From the NCBI GenBank assembly GCA_029717555.1, contig JAMDHS010000040.1, positions 124,001 to 188,000 of the forward strand: a stretch of 64,000 nucleotides of DNA, written 5' to 3'. The stretch comes from Peribolospora baueri. Its lineage: Eukaryota > Basidiomycota > Peribolosporomycetes > Peribolosporales > Peribolosporaceae. This document shows, piece by piece, positions 54,810-64,000 of this stretch. Within the stretch, counting starts at the first letter, position 1. Each line of letters opens with the position of its first letter. Made by a program: the position numbers and the translations under genes. A model generated the notes under the pieces. That model was not told the origin of the DNA and did not search any database. It saw only the letters and a program-made list of their open reading frames with translations.

Positions 54810-56609
54810 ATGAGCCTCGACGCCGACGCCACCTTGCGCGGGCGTCTCCCGCACGCCTCTCTCGACGACTCGGACTCGGCCTCGCCCGTCGTCGTCGAGG
54901 CCAAGGGCCACCCGCTGGGCGCCGCCAAGGTCTCCGCCACCGCCACCGCCACCGCGCGCCCCTCCAAGCCCGCCCGCTTCGCCCAGGCCGAGCCCGTGGA
55001 CGCGGACATTGAGGACGACTACGTGACCCGCACGCTCGCCTCTCAGAAGGCGCTCCCGCCCGTGACGTGGAGCAACTTCCTGTCCGAGGTTAACTGGCTC
55101 TCCACCATCATCCTCACCGTCACCCCGCTCCTCTCCATCTACGGCCTCTTCACCACCAAGCTCCAGGCCAAGACGTTCTGGTTCGCCATCTTTTGGTACT
55201 ACGTCACCGGTCTCGGCATCACCGCCGGCTACCACCGTCTTTGGGCCCACCGTTCCTACACCGCCTCCAAGCCTCTCCAGTACGCCCTCGCTCTCGCCGG
55301 CGCTGGTGCCGTTCAGGGCTCCATCAGATGGTGGTCCCGCGGCCACCGCGCCCATCACCGCTACACCGACACCGACCTCGACCCCTACAGCGCCCACAGG
55401 GGTCTCGTCTGGTCCCACATCGGCTGGATGGTCATCAAGCCCCGCCGCAAGCCCGGCGTGGCCGACGTGTCGGACCTGACGAACAACGCCGTCGTCCGGT
55501 GGCAGCACGAGAACTACCTCGCCCTCCTCCTCCTCATGGGTCTCGCCGTGCCCACCCTCATCCCCGGCCTTTTCTGGGGTGACTGGACCGGCGGCTTCTT
55601 CTTCGCCGGCGCCGCCCGCCTCTGCTTCGTCCACCACTCTACTTTTTGCGTCAACTCGCTCGCCCACTGGCTCGGCGAGGCCAGCTTCGACAACAAGATC
55701 TCCCCGCGCGACCACGTCATCACCGCGCTCGTGACCATTGGCGAGGGCTACCACAACTTCCACCACCAGTTCCCAATGGACTACCGCAACGCCATCAAGT
55801 GGTTCCAGTACGACCCCACCAAGTGGTTCATCGCCACCATGAAATACCTCGGCCTTGCCTCCCACCTCAAGGTCTTCCCCGACAACGAGGTGAAGAAGGG
55901 ACAGCTGACGATGCAGCTCAAGAGGCTCCACGAGATGAAGCAGACCATCGAGTGGCCCAAGAGCTCGAACCACCTGCCCGTCGTCTCCTGGGACGACTTC
56001 CAGGAGGAGTCCAAGACCCGCCCCCTCATCGTCGTCCATGGCTTTGTGCACGACGTGAGCTCCTTCCTCGACGAGCACCCCGGCGGCCGCCACCTGCTCA
56101 TGAACAAGATCGGCAAAGACGCCACGACAGCCTTCCTCGGCGGCGTGTACGACCACTCCAACGCGGCCCACAACCTGCTCGCCATGATGCGCGTCGGCGT
56201 CCTCGACGGCGGCTACGAGCTCGAGGCCAACAAGCCCCAGTACCGCGCCGCCGCCGCCGCTGCGCACGCCGGCCGCTCCGGGTCGGCCTCGGACGCGACG
56301 AACCCGGGCGTGACGACGTCTTCGGACGAGAGCGACGACTTTACCTCGTCCGGCCCTCCGACTCCTCTCTCTTCTCGGTCCGAGGAGAACCTCGTCCTCC
56401 CCGCCGCCGTGTCCGCCAAGGCGCCCACCTCGTCGTCCTCCGACTCTGCCTCGGCCTCGGAAGATGTGGTCATCCTCACCGACGGACGACGGATCGCGCC
56501 GTCGGCGGCCAAGTACCTACCCCCGAGCCAGATCCTTGACATTGTTTCCCGCGGCGAGTTGACGGAGAACGCGAGGGCAAGGAGGGGCAAGCTTGGCAAG
56601 TTGCTCTGA
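54810..56609 (+). CDS. OLE1: Delta-9 acyl-CoA (stearoyl-CoA) desaturase with C-terminal cytochrome b5 domain
   Basis: Inserts the first double bond into palmitoyl- and stearoyl-CoA in the ER membrane. A single exon of 599 residues. The di-iron histidine boxes are HRLWAH (about residue 142), HRAHHR (about 178) and HNFHHQF (about 314), in the spacing of fungal Ole1 proteins; GSIRWWSRGHRAHHRYTDTD and LVTIGEGYHNFHHQFP are near-invariant family strings. Two hydrophobic pairs (WLSTIILTVTPLLSIYGL, FWYYVTGLGITAGY and later helices) anchor it. The C-terminal cytochrome b5 domain has the heme ligand in FLDEHPGGRHLL (about 423) and a second His in GVYDHSNAAHNLL. An extra Ser/Ala-rich tail of ~80 residues follows. 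The start at 54810 follows a pyrimidine-rich leader; the frame is open upstream but low-complexity. Codon use is very strongly C-ending, as in highly expressed genes. Confidence 0.97.
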   Translation: MSLDADATLRGRLPHASLDDSDSASPVVVEAKGHPLGAAKVSATATATARPSKPARFAQAEPVDADIEDDYVTRTLASQKALPPVTWSNFLSEVNWLSTIILTVTPLLSIYGLFTTKLQAKTFWFAIFWYYVTGLGITAGYHRLWAHRSYTASKPLQYALALAGAGAVQGSIRWWSRGHRAHHRYTDTDLDPYSAHRGLVWSHIGWMVIKPRRKPGVADVSDLTNNAVVRWQHENYLALLLLMGLAVPTLIPGLFWGDWTGGFFFAGAARLCFVHHSTFCVNSLAHWLGEASFDNKISPRDHVITALVTIGEGYHNFHHQFPMDYRNAIKWFQYDPTKWFIATMKYLGLASHLKVFPDNEVKKGQLTMQLKRLHEMKQTIEWPKSSNHLPVVSWDDFQEESKTRPLIVVHGFVHDVSSFLDEHPGGRHLLMNKIGKDATTAFLGGVYDHSNAAHNLLAMMRVGVLDGGYELEANKPQYRAAAAAAHAGRSGSASDATNPGVTTSSDESDDFTSSGPPTPLSSRSEENLVLPAAVSAKAPTSSSSDSASASEDVVILTDGRRIAPSAAKYLPPSQILDIVSRGELTENARARRGKLGKLL

Positions 56610-58060
56610 TCCGGACAGAGAGGACGGACAGACGGCTGACGGGGCACGGGGTACGGTCCGGTGCGAGCGAGCATCATGTGTGACGCCCTTGCAACGACCT
56701 CTTTCGTCTTCCTCTCCTTCCTCTCCAACCAACCACCACTTTCTCATGTCCATTCGACGCCCTCCTCCCACGCGCAAACGAACATTGTTCTTTCCCTCTC
56801 CTCTCCTCCCTCTCCTCCTCTCCGTTCTCTGATTGCATCTGTGATATTAGCTCGTCCTTTGACCGCCAAGGTGATGATTGTGAAAAACTGACGATCGATC
56901 ATAATTTGCGACGCGACGCGACGACGACGACGACGGGACGGGATGTGGGAAGCGTTGGCCGTGCGTGGCCCGTGCGTGCGCGTGCGGTCGGTCGGTCATT
57001 CGTTTCGGTCCGACGGGGAGTTAGTTGGGAGTGACTGAAAAGAAAAGACGAAAGCGTGTCGTCCCGCGAGGACGGAACGATGCCCAGGCAAGACACACCG
57101 ACACTACGGGATAGATTGAGCGATCCGTCCGTCCGGACGGTCTGGCTCTCGATCCTTGTATTCTCCTCCCTCTTTTACTTTTCTTTTGTTTTCTTTCCAC
57201 GGCCGTCCACGTCCATGCCCGTGTCCATGTCGATCTGGCTGGGACGGGTGGGGTGGGCTAGGTGGGGGCTGGCCGGCTAGCCGTGCCACATGTGGGCTCG
57301 AGTTTGGAAAACCCGATCGTCCGACCGACCGAACGGATGGACGGACGGACGGATGGGGGCGGACGGAATGAGCTCAGGTCGCCTCGCCTCGGACCCGATC
57401 GTGGGGAGGATCAGATGAGCTGGAGAAGGCTGTCTGTCTGTTCGTCTGATCTCATTCTCCTTCTCATCTTCACTAGCTTTCGCTCTCCCTGGTCGATATC
57501 AACCTAGCTGAGTTGAGTGGCCGGCTGTGGCATCACGTGACGACCCTCACCGCCCATTCCCATTCCCATTCACATCGCATTCCCAGTTGTATTTTGTCTC
57601 TCCTCCGTGTTCGTGTGGGCGGGTTCGTCGTCGTCTGGTCTCACTCAGCTTGCTTGCTGGCTCGCATATCCTCCAAAGACTCCCCCCATCCCACTCCGAC
57701 CAGCGCCAGCCACGACGGACGGCCGGCCGGCTGTAGATCACGCGAGCCCCTTGTTTCTCCTTTTCTCTCCACCCTCTTTCTCCTTTGCCTCCGCTCGCCC
57801 TCGCCTCGGCCCACAGACAGGCAGGCGCGCTTTCCTTCCGTCCCTCCCCCGGTCTTTCTTCCTCGACGTCCCACACATCGTCGTCGTCCACCACATCGGC
57901 GGCCGAGCGAAAAGGAAGAAAGAAAGACGGAAAGAGAGAGAGAAAGAAAGGGAGGGGTGCGAAGAGGCAAGCGAAGAGAGACAGCCCTCGCTCGTCGGTC
58001 GGTCGGGGCGAGACCAGGTTGTCTTGTCTGTCATTTGCAAACCCATTTCCTTCGTTTTGG

Positions 58061-58088
58061 CTTTCTTTCTTTCTTTCTTTCTTTCTTT
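58061..58088. repeat. CTTT microsatellite, seven units
   Basis: Seven perfect CTTT units in a pyrimidine-rich stretch. Confidence 0.9.
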
Positions 58089-58261
58089 GTCTTTCTCGCT
58101 GCCCCGCTCCGCTCCCACGGCCGCGCTTGCGTTAGCCCGAGATCGTCGTTGCAGCAACGCATCCCCGCCCGTCGACCACCGTTCGTCTCGTCTCTCTGCT
58201 CGCTCGTGCGACGCCGTCGTGTGGACGGACGGACGGATAGACAGGCAGACGGATAGACAGA

Positions 58262-58290
58262 CGAACGAACGAACGAACGAACGAACGAAC
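58262..58290. repeat. CGAA microsatellite, seven units
   Basis: Seven perfect CGAA units, preceded by GGAC and GATAGACAG units, so a compound tetranucleotide array. Confidence 0.9.
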
Positions 58291-58603
58291 AACGAACAAA
58301 CGGCCAAACGGACGAACGGCGGGCGCGGACGGACGAGAGGACCGGCTCATCTCCTTCGTCCACCTTCTCCCCCACGCCTTCGCTTCCGCCCTCCTTCCTC
58401 GGTTTCACCTTTGCCAGCAACCCGTTTCGCTTTCGGTCAACCCGCCCGACCACTTTACCCGCCGCCCCGCCGTCTATACGCATCCCACCACTCCGCCCCG
58501 AGCCCTTGCTTGCCATCGACGCCGAACAAAACCGGGTGCTCCCTGCCCCGGTCGTTCCCCCTCTTCCTCGACGACAACGCCACCACCACATCTGCAAGTC
58601 GCC

Positions 58604-60652
58604 ATGGCCCCCTCCACGGCCGCCTCCTCGCCGCCCCTCCAGCCCGCGCCAGGGCAGAAGCAAGCGTCCAAGCCCAAGTCCACGATGGCTGACGCTCCAC
58701 TTCCTCAAAGAAAACCGCTTTCTTCTCGACCCAACTCGGTCATCGGCCTCCTTCGCCTCCCCCTCCCCAAGCGCATTCGTTCCTTCTCCTCTTCCTCCTC
58801 CGTTCGCTCCGCCAGCCTTCGCGACTCGCCCTTCTCCCCCGCTCTCTCCGGGCCCCTCAGCGCACCGATCCTCGACAAGGAGGAGGACCCCATGCTTCGT
58901 CCCACCCCGCCGCCGCCGCCGCCCATCGCCCCATCACCAGACCAACGGCGGGCAACCGACGGCGCCAGAACGGCCGTCTCCTTTGTCGTGACCTCCAAGC
59001 GGTCTTCCTACCTCGGACCCGCCGCCCGCGCTCCTCCGGCTTGCGCTGATGGTAGCAAGGCCTCAGCGACCCCGCCCGTCGACATGGCCGCCGCCAAGTC
59101 CACGTTCGCCGACACGCTCTCCACTTCGCCCGACTCCTGCTCCCCCGTCCTCAGCGATCCCACCTGTGAGAGCCAGACGACCATCACCAAAACGCTCGTC
59201 GGTCAGCGCCACCGCGACCGCGGCCGAGACTCGGCTCTCTCCTCCTCCGCCGCCTCCTCCTCTTCCGCCTTTTCCCTCCCCCTCACCGACCGCTCCACTT
59301 CGCTCACCCGTTCCCGTTCCAACTCGCGTTCTTTGTCCGGCGCCGGAAGCACGATGAAAGGAACGCAGGAGAGCGACTGGACCGGCTCTTGGTCCAGCTT
59401 GGAGGAGGCCGCTGCGACGGCTACGGTGGCCATCGGCGCGGCGACGTCGCCGCTCAAGGGGCACGATGACGACGGCCCAGGTCACCTCGCCGGTGTCGTC
59501 CCGGCGAACGCCGCGGGGAAGGCGGCTTGGCGGCATGCGCCTTCTCCCTCGTCTGCGTCCACCTTATCCGCCGCCACCGTCGCAACGACAACAACAACAA
59601 CAACAACGACGACGATGACGATGCCGCCGCCGCTCCTCTCCGCCGCTTTCCTTACTCCCACGCCCTCCGCCGAACCGTCGCCTTCCCCTTTCTTTACCCC
59701 TCTACCCTCCGCCACGCCCTTGCTCGCTCCCTTTCCCCTATCCCAGCCTATCGATCCACATAACGATGGCGAGGCCGGTGGCGGTCACGCTCACCCGCCC
59801 GTCCTCGTCGATGGACGACAAGGGCGGTGTGCGCAAGAGCGAGAGGCGGCCGGCGACGATGACGTCGGCACGTCTCTTCCAGCTTCTCTTACCACCACCC
59901 ACTCCGCATCCCACCCTTCCTTTCCCTCCTCCTCGTCTACCTCCCATTCCTCTTCCGACCGCGCCCCCACCCTCCTCCGCACCGTCTCCCTCGACGCTGT
60001 CCTCCTTCCTCTCCCTCCAACAAGCAAGAACGAGATATTGGATCTTGCCGACCCACCGCCGCCGCCGCCGAATACGTCCTCTCCGTCGTCGTCGGCCGTG
60101 GCCGTGCCTCGCTTGGAGGAGGCTGACGGGAAGGGAAAGATGGAGATTGATGGTCGGATGAATGGGTCGGCGGCGAGGCCGGTTCTTGGCGTTGGAGTTG
60201 AAGAGACGATGGCGGCGGCGGCGGCGAAGCGGGTTCTGGGCGTCGGAGCTGAAGCGACGTCGACGACGACGACGACGACGGAGAAGGAAGCGGCCGCCGA
60301 CTCGGGCCCGCGAGACGACGCGCTCGGGCTCCTCGGTTCTCCTCTCCAACACCCTTTCGTCCTCGCCCCTTCCCGTCCCCCCGTCTCTCCTCCTCACCAC
60401 CTCTCCGCCGCTCGAACCTTGTCCTCCCTGACCCTCGCGTCCACCTCGCCAGACCACCCCGTCGCATCTCCGCCGGAACCTGCCGCCCACGACGCCGCCC
60501 TCTGCGACGCATCGTGCCTCTGTCTCGGTTGTTTGCGCACCAGCGTAGCTCCGCTCGAGGCTTTGGAGAGGTGGAGCGTAAAGGTCGTCGTCGACGCTGA
60601 GAGGGAGCGCCAGGTGGAGGTGGTCGCGGTCGCGGTGGCGGCGGACATCTGA
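58604..60652 (+). CDS. Serine/proline-rich disordered hypothetical protein
   Basis: A single open frame of 682 residues; no family recognised. The N-terminus (MAPSTAASSPPLQPAPGQKQ) is low-complexity. Near residues 40-75 lies a basic Ser-rich motif, LPQRKPLSSRPNSVIGLLRL then LPKRIRSFSSSSSVRSASL, that could be a phosphorylation or 14-3-3-type region. The middle has runs of Ser, Thr and Pro. The C-terminal ~60 residues are more ordered and carry a cysteine cluster, CDASCLCLGCL, followed by APLEALERWSVKVVVDAERE. The frame has strongly C/G-biased third positions and lies in a region of high GC, so length alone is weak evidence. The ordered basic and Cys-rich segments make a real gene likely, but missed introns or a different start are possible. 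Confidence 0.55.
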   Translation: MAPSTAASSPPLQPAPGQKQASKPKSTMADAPLPQRKPLSSRPNSVIGLLRLPLPKRIRSFSSSSSVRSASLRDSPFSPALSGPLSAPILDKEEDPMLRPTPPPPPPIAPSPDQRRATDGARTAVSFVVTSKRSSYLGPAARAPPACADGSKASATPPVDMAAAKSTFADTLSTSPDSCSPVLSDPTCESQTTITKTLVGQRHRDRGRDSALSSSAASSSSAFSLPLTDRSTSLTRSRSNSRSLSGAGSTMKGTQESDWTGSWSSLEEAAATATVAIGAATSPLKGHDDDGPGHLAGVVPANAAGKAAWRHAPSPSSASTLSAATVATTTTTTTTTTMTMPPPLLSAAFLTPTPSAEPSPSPFFTPLPSATPLLAPFPLSQPIDPHNDGEAGGGHAHPPVLVDGRQGRCAQEREAAGDDDVGTSLPASLTTTHSASHPSFPSSSSTSHSSSDRAPTLLRTVSLDAVLLPLPPTSKNEILDLADPPPPPPNTSSPSSSAVAVPRLEEADGKGKMEIDGRMNGSAARPVLGVGVEETMAAAAAKRVLGVGAEATSTTTTTTEKEAAADSGPRDDALGLLGSPLQHPFVLAPSRPPVSPPHHLSAARTLSSLTLASTSPDHPVASPPEPAAHDAALCDASCLCLGCLRTSVAPLEALERWSVKVVVDAERERQVEVVAVAVAADI

Positions 60653-61881
60653 ATGAATCCGACATGGACATTTTTTCTGCAGTCTCTCCTCCTACTTCTT
60701 CTTCTTGCTCCGCTCGCTTTCTCCCTTCCTTTCTCTCTCCGGTATCGACGTAACGGTGTATCACCACGGCTGGTTCGGTTCGGTTCGTCTCTCTTCGTCA
60801 CCGTCGTCTCTTTCTTTCTTCCTTTCTTCTTGTCTTCTCTTGTCCACCGCTTCACGCCATACTCGTCTTCGTCTTCGTCTTCCCGCCGCGTCTCCCCCCT
60901 TGTGTCCCCCCTTGGCCCTTGTGTTTGTCTGTCTGTCCACGTTGAAACTCTGCCCTAAGATGCGTTCGAGCCGGACAACGGCTCGCGTCCTTTTCTCCTT
61001 TCTTTCTTCTCTTTCCGGCCCGTCCGCCTGCTCTCGTCTACGTTGTTGCCCCTCCCCTCTCCCCTCTCTCTCTCGCTCTTTACCGTATCCACTCGTTCTC
61101 GCTCCCTTGCTCGCCGTATCAGATACGGATACCGCACACGAGAATCGGAATTCGTCTGATGAGCGTGCATTCCAGCACCTTATTTAACCTCGCGGTCGCG
61201 TTCGCATTCATACCGCATCGTCAGCCAGTTCTGCTTAACCGAAAATGGCCCCACTAGAAACTCTCATCACGTCCAATCAAGTGACAAGAGCTTCTTGCAC
61301 ACTTATAAACTTTGAAAATAGGTTAAGATTCGTTTCAACCCGAGGCTCGCTTTACCTCATAAATCTGATGCGAGTTTTCTGCTATCCTGGGGGAAAACTT
61401 TGCGCAGGAAACCAGCTACTAGATGATTCGATTAGTTCTTTTCGCCCCTATATACCCAAATTTTGACGATCGATTTGTACGTCAGATATCGCTACGAGGT
61501 CTCCACCAGAGTTTTCCTCTGGCCTTCGTTCGCCCTATTCAGGCATAGTTGGTGCACCATCTTTCGGGGGATTTTTTTTCCGAGCCGTCCTATTGTACAC
61601 CCCACCCGGTCGGGTCACGTCGGGTCGCGTGCGTGTCGGCGCTTACTTTATCGCTAAACAAACGTCAGGCCAGGCTGGCGGAGCGAAGAAGAAGCGCCGA
61701 CACCCACCCACGCCGCCCGACGGACGAATAGGGCATGGCGGACACGACACACCAGCACTCGATGGAAACCCAGTCTTGTACTAGAGCGTGTGTAGGCGGG
61801 CAGGCAAGCAAGAAAGGAAGGCAGTCGTCTCGTCTCGTACGTACGTGCCGACCACCCGCCCCGTCCCTCCGCCGCCGCCAT
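60653..61881. other. Convergent intergenic region
   Basis: 1.2 kb between the serine-rich protein and DBR1 stop codons. No supported gene. The left half is pyrimidine-rich (TTTCTTTCTTCC near 60810-60830). The AT-rich segment 61250-61560 differs in base composition from its surroundings and may be inserted sequence, but I recognise nothing in it. Confidence 0.5.
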
Positions 61882-63940
61882 TCAACCCGTACCCGCCGAC
61901 TCGGCACCGGCCTCCTCCACCCTCTGTTTCTCCTTCTTCGCCGCCGCCGCTGTTATCCGCTCGATCTCCGCTCTCTCCTCTTCCGCGCTCATTGCCGCAG
62001 GCCGAGGTCGGCTCTGCTGCTGCGCCGGTTTGGCATGCGCAGGCCGAGGCCGAGGCGGACGGTTATGCTGCTGCTGTTGCTGTTGTAGAGACGGGCGCTG
62101 CGGGACCGAGTGCCAAGGTTGGTAGGGCCGATACTGGTGTTCGTGTTCCCGTCCGGCCAAAGGTCGCGACTTGCCTGACCTTGACGACGAGCTCCGGTCG
62201 GTCGCTGGCGGCGGCCGAACATAGGACCGGGCGCCGAGGTCTGTACCGGTGAGGGAAGCACCGACGTCAGAGACGTCTGGAGGCGCCGGGTTGATCTTGT
62301 TAGGGATGTCGAGCAGCGCGCACAACGCTTCCGTCTGTGGGTTCGTGTACCATGGCGCTGGTGACCGTCGTGTGGGAAAGAAGAGAACGTGGCAACAAAG
62401 CACGTTGAGCAGCGGATCAGGTGGGACGGGAACAGATGGAAGCCAGGTAGGAGTCACTCACGCATCCTCGTTTCCCTTCCGCCCGGGTCGACCGGAGATG
62501 GCGCCGTCCTGTGAAACGTCTGCGTCCTCAGAACGTCGAGCGGGTGAGAGTGCGCGGTCGTCAAGCCTTCCCTCTCATCTCCACCGCTTTCGCCGCCACT
62601 TTGCTCCTTCGACAAACGCTCTTTGATCCATCCCATCTCCTTCTCCACCATTTTGCGCAACTCTGCAGAGTCCGGTTGAGGGAAAGGAACGGTTGGGCGG
62701 TGCGAGAGGGGCAGGTAGGGGTGAAGTGCGCGCGTGATGGCGAGCCATCGAGGCGAAAAGCGAAAAATGGGAGGAGAGCTAGATTCGGGTGCGGGTATGT
62801 CGACGATCTGTGGGCATGGAACAAGGAGTGAAACGCGCCTTTCAGCGGCCGCCGGAGTACGTAGGTGAACGAGGGAGGACCAAAAAGCACGAGTGCCGTT
62901 GCCCACCTCTAGGAAGCCACCTTTGGGGGTGCACTTGCTTAATGCCAGAAAACTTGTCGTCCTAGCAGAAGCCAAAGGGGCTTCTGCCGCCGGCTCGGCA
63001 GATGGACCCAAATCCACTTCTGTGGCAGCCGTCTCCTCCGTCATACGGCTTGTGTCATCCGCCGCCGCGGTCTCGTCATCCTCGTCCACATCAATGTCGA
63101 TCGCATCGGGATTCGTAGACGGGGCCATGTCGACCATCACGTCGTCGTCATCAATGACAATCTCTTCCGGGTTTGCAGACTGCGGCGCCTCCTCAGCTTG
63201 CGCAAACGGAATTCCTGACACTGATCCCCAATCGCCTGCCATCTTCGAAGAGCTATCGTGCCGATATAAGGCGGGGAATCTGACGTGCAGGTGCGCAGCG
63301 AACCAGTGCGAAGGCTTCAAGGTCTGGAGGAGGTCCAGAAGCGGAGGGGAGCCAAGGGTGCCTGTGTTGACCTGTTACGTACAGGGAATGAGCGGAAAGA
63401 AACATGAGATACTGCAGAGACAACTGAATGGCTCAATGGGAGCACACCTCCTCCGTAAAGAACCGCTTCTTGCTCAGAAGAGCTCGCAGGTCGCCGTGCT
63501 GCTCGATCGTGTTGGGCCAGTCGTGAGAGAGGAAGATGTCCGGGTTCTCGTCGAGCTAAGCATCGAAAAGGAAATATGGGAGATTGAACGGGTGTACCCT
63601 GTGAAAAGGAAAAGAAGCGTCTCCGGCTTACCATCATCAGCTTGAGAATATCATACCTTCGGACATGGTAGATGCTCCGCATGTCGCCAGCAGAATACGG
63701 CATCCTCTCGAAATGACCTGTCGTGGGCGGCGGGAAAACCAGGTCAGACAACCCAATCCCCCAACCTATCCGTGAGCTCTCTTTGGTTAAAATGGCGAAG
63801 GCGGATGAGTCATTCACCGAGATTGTAATCGTGGGATTTGTAGATGCCTGACGCCCCGGCAATGGTCAGGCCATTCACTTCGACCGCACCCGCAAAACCG
63901 AGAAAATAGATGTTCGGTGCTAGCCAACCTCCGTGATACC
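61882..63940 (-). CDS. DBR1: RNA lariat debranching enzyme, 3' part (5' end outside window)
   Basis: Cleaves the 2'-5' bond of excised intron lariats in the nucleus, a fitting housekeeping gene in so intron-rich a genome. Six exons are visible on the minus strand: 63940-63818, 63717-63632, 63555-63448, 63371-62907, 62807-62462 and 62357-61882. The metallophosphoesterase part reads [70 protein letters not shown] and [23 protein letters not shown] and AAHLHV carry metal-binding histidines. An acidic insert (DDDDV, DVDEDDE) separates this from [19 protein letters not shown]. The C-terminal DBR1 domain has [14 protein letters not shown] and [15 protein letters not shown] Gln-rich, then Glu/Lys-rich tail ends the protein. 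The N-terminal catalytic motifs lie beyond 64000. Confidence 0.93.
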
Positions 63941-64000
63941 TGAACAGAAAGGGATAGATGCGAAGCCTGATAAATGTTTGGTAAATCAAGCGCGAAAAGC

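Larger units (their letters stand above)
56610..58603. other. Long intergenic region with microsatellites
   Basis: 2.0 kb with no supported gene, although long open frames arise from low-complexity sequence. It contains GACGACGACGAC (about 56922-56935), a CATTCC tandem (about 57555-57572), the CTTT and CGAA arrays listed separately, and many GGAC/GTCC tetranucleotides. The right part presumably holds the promoter and long leader of the serine-rich protein. Confidence 0.5.

Noticed and set aside
54732-56267. 511-codon open frame on the minus strand opposite the desaturase
   Set aside because: It is a shadow of the C-ending codon bias of the desaturase; the translation is Val/Gly/Glu-rich without any known domain, while the plus strand is an unmistakable desaturase.
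57607-58692. 361-codon plus-strand frame upstream of the serine-rich protein
   Set aside because: It runs through CTTT and CGAA microsatellites and pyrimidine tracts; no domain, and it overlaps the start of the better-supported frame at 58604.
59738-60767. Arg-rich minus-strand frames opposite the serine-rich protein
   Set aside because: Arg/Gly-rich composition is the expected mirror image of a Ser/Pro-rich coding strand in high-GC DNA.
61250-61560. AT-rich island as a possible small gene or inserted element
   Set aside because: Composition differs from the surroundings, but no conserved motif, terminal repeat or convincing frame was found.

Overview
The window is nuclear DNA of a GC-rich, intron-dense fungus, almost certainly a basidiomycete. 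Most genes are cut by introns of about 75-120 bases with GT..AG ends. The transfer RNA genes carry small introns, and two genes belong to a seven-helix membrane family typical of Basidiomycota. Codon third positions are strongly C/G, and intergenic regions are rich in pyrimidine tracts and short microsatellites. I cannot name the species; a yeast-like member of Ustilaginomycotina or Pucciniomycotina would fit.

Left third (1-30.2 kb): a run of metabolic genes that looks like a phenylpropanoid-type or aromatic-ester gene cluster. In order these are phenylalanine ammonia-lyase (5' end outside the window), a seven-helix membrane protein, a GMC oxidoreductase, a secreted type-B carboxylesterase, a 4-coumarate-CoA-ligase-like enzyme, a HxxxD acyltransferase, and, beyond a decayed Ty3/gypsy retroelement, a Baeyer-Villiger-type flavin monooxygenase. 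The gaps are long and repeat-bearing. They hold an inverted repeat pair bracketing the oxidoreductase-esterase pair, a young direct repeat, and a stray 90-base copy of a PAL exon. Deamination, CoA activation, acyl transfer, oxidation and ester cleavage would make a coherent route from L-phenylalanine, but the product is unknown.

Middle (31-48.6 kb): a carrier-like mitochondrial membrane protein divergent from a dienelactone hydrolase; an 86-residue DUF4536/DMAC1-type protein; an Mdg1/Crp1-like CBM48 protein with a hexapeptide minisatellite; an Sbp1-like two-RRM protein; a tRNA-like gene; a xylose-reductase-type aldo-keto reductase; a PPR protein; Sec66; and an intron-bearing tRNA-Ala(AGC).

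Right third (48.6-64 kb): a second seven-helix membrane protein, an intronless delta-9 fatty acid desaturase with a cytochrome b5 tail, an intronless serine-rich hypothetical protein, and the 3' part of the lariat-debranching enzyme gene DBR1, which runs off the window end. Gene models were built by hand from reading frame, splice consensus and family similarity. In total I placed about 89 introns, two of them with GC donors, and several microexons as short as 6 bases.
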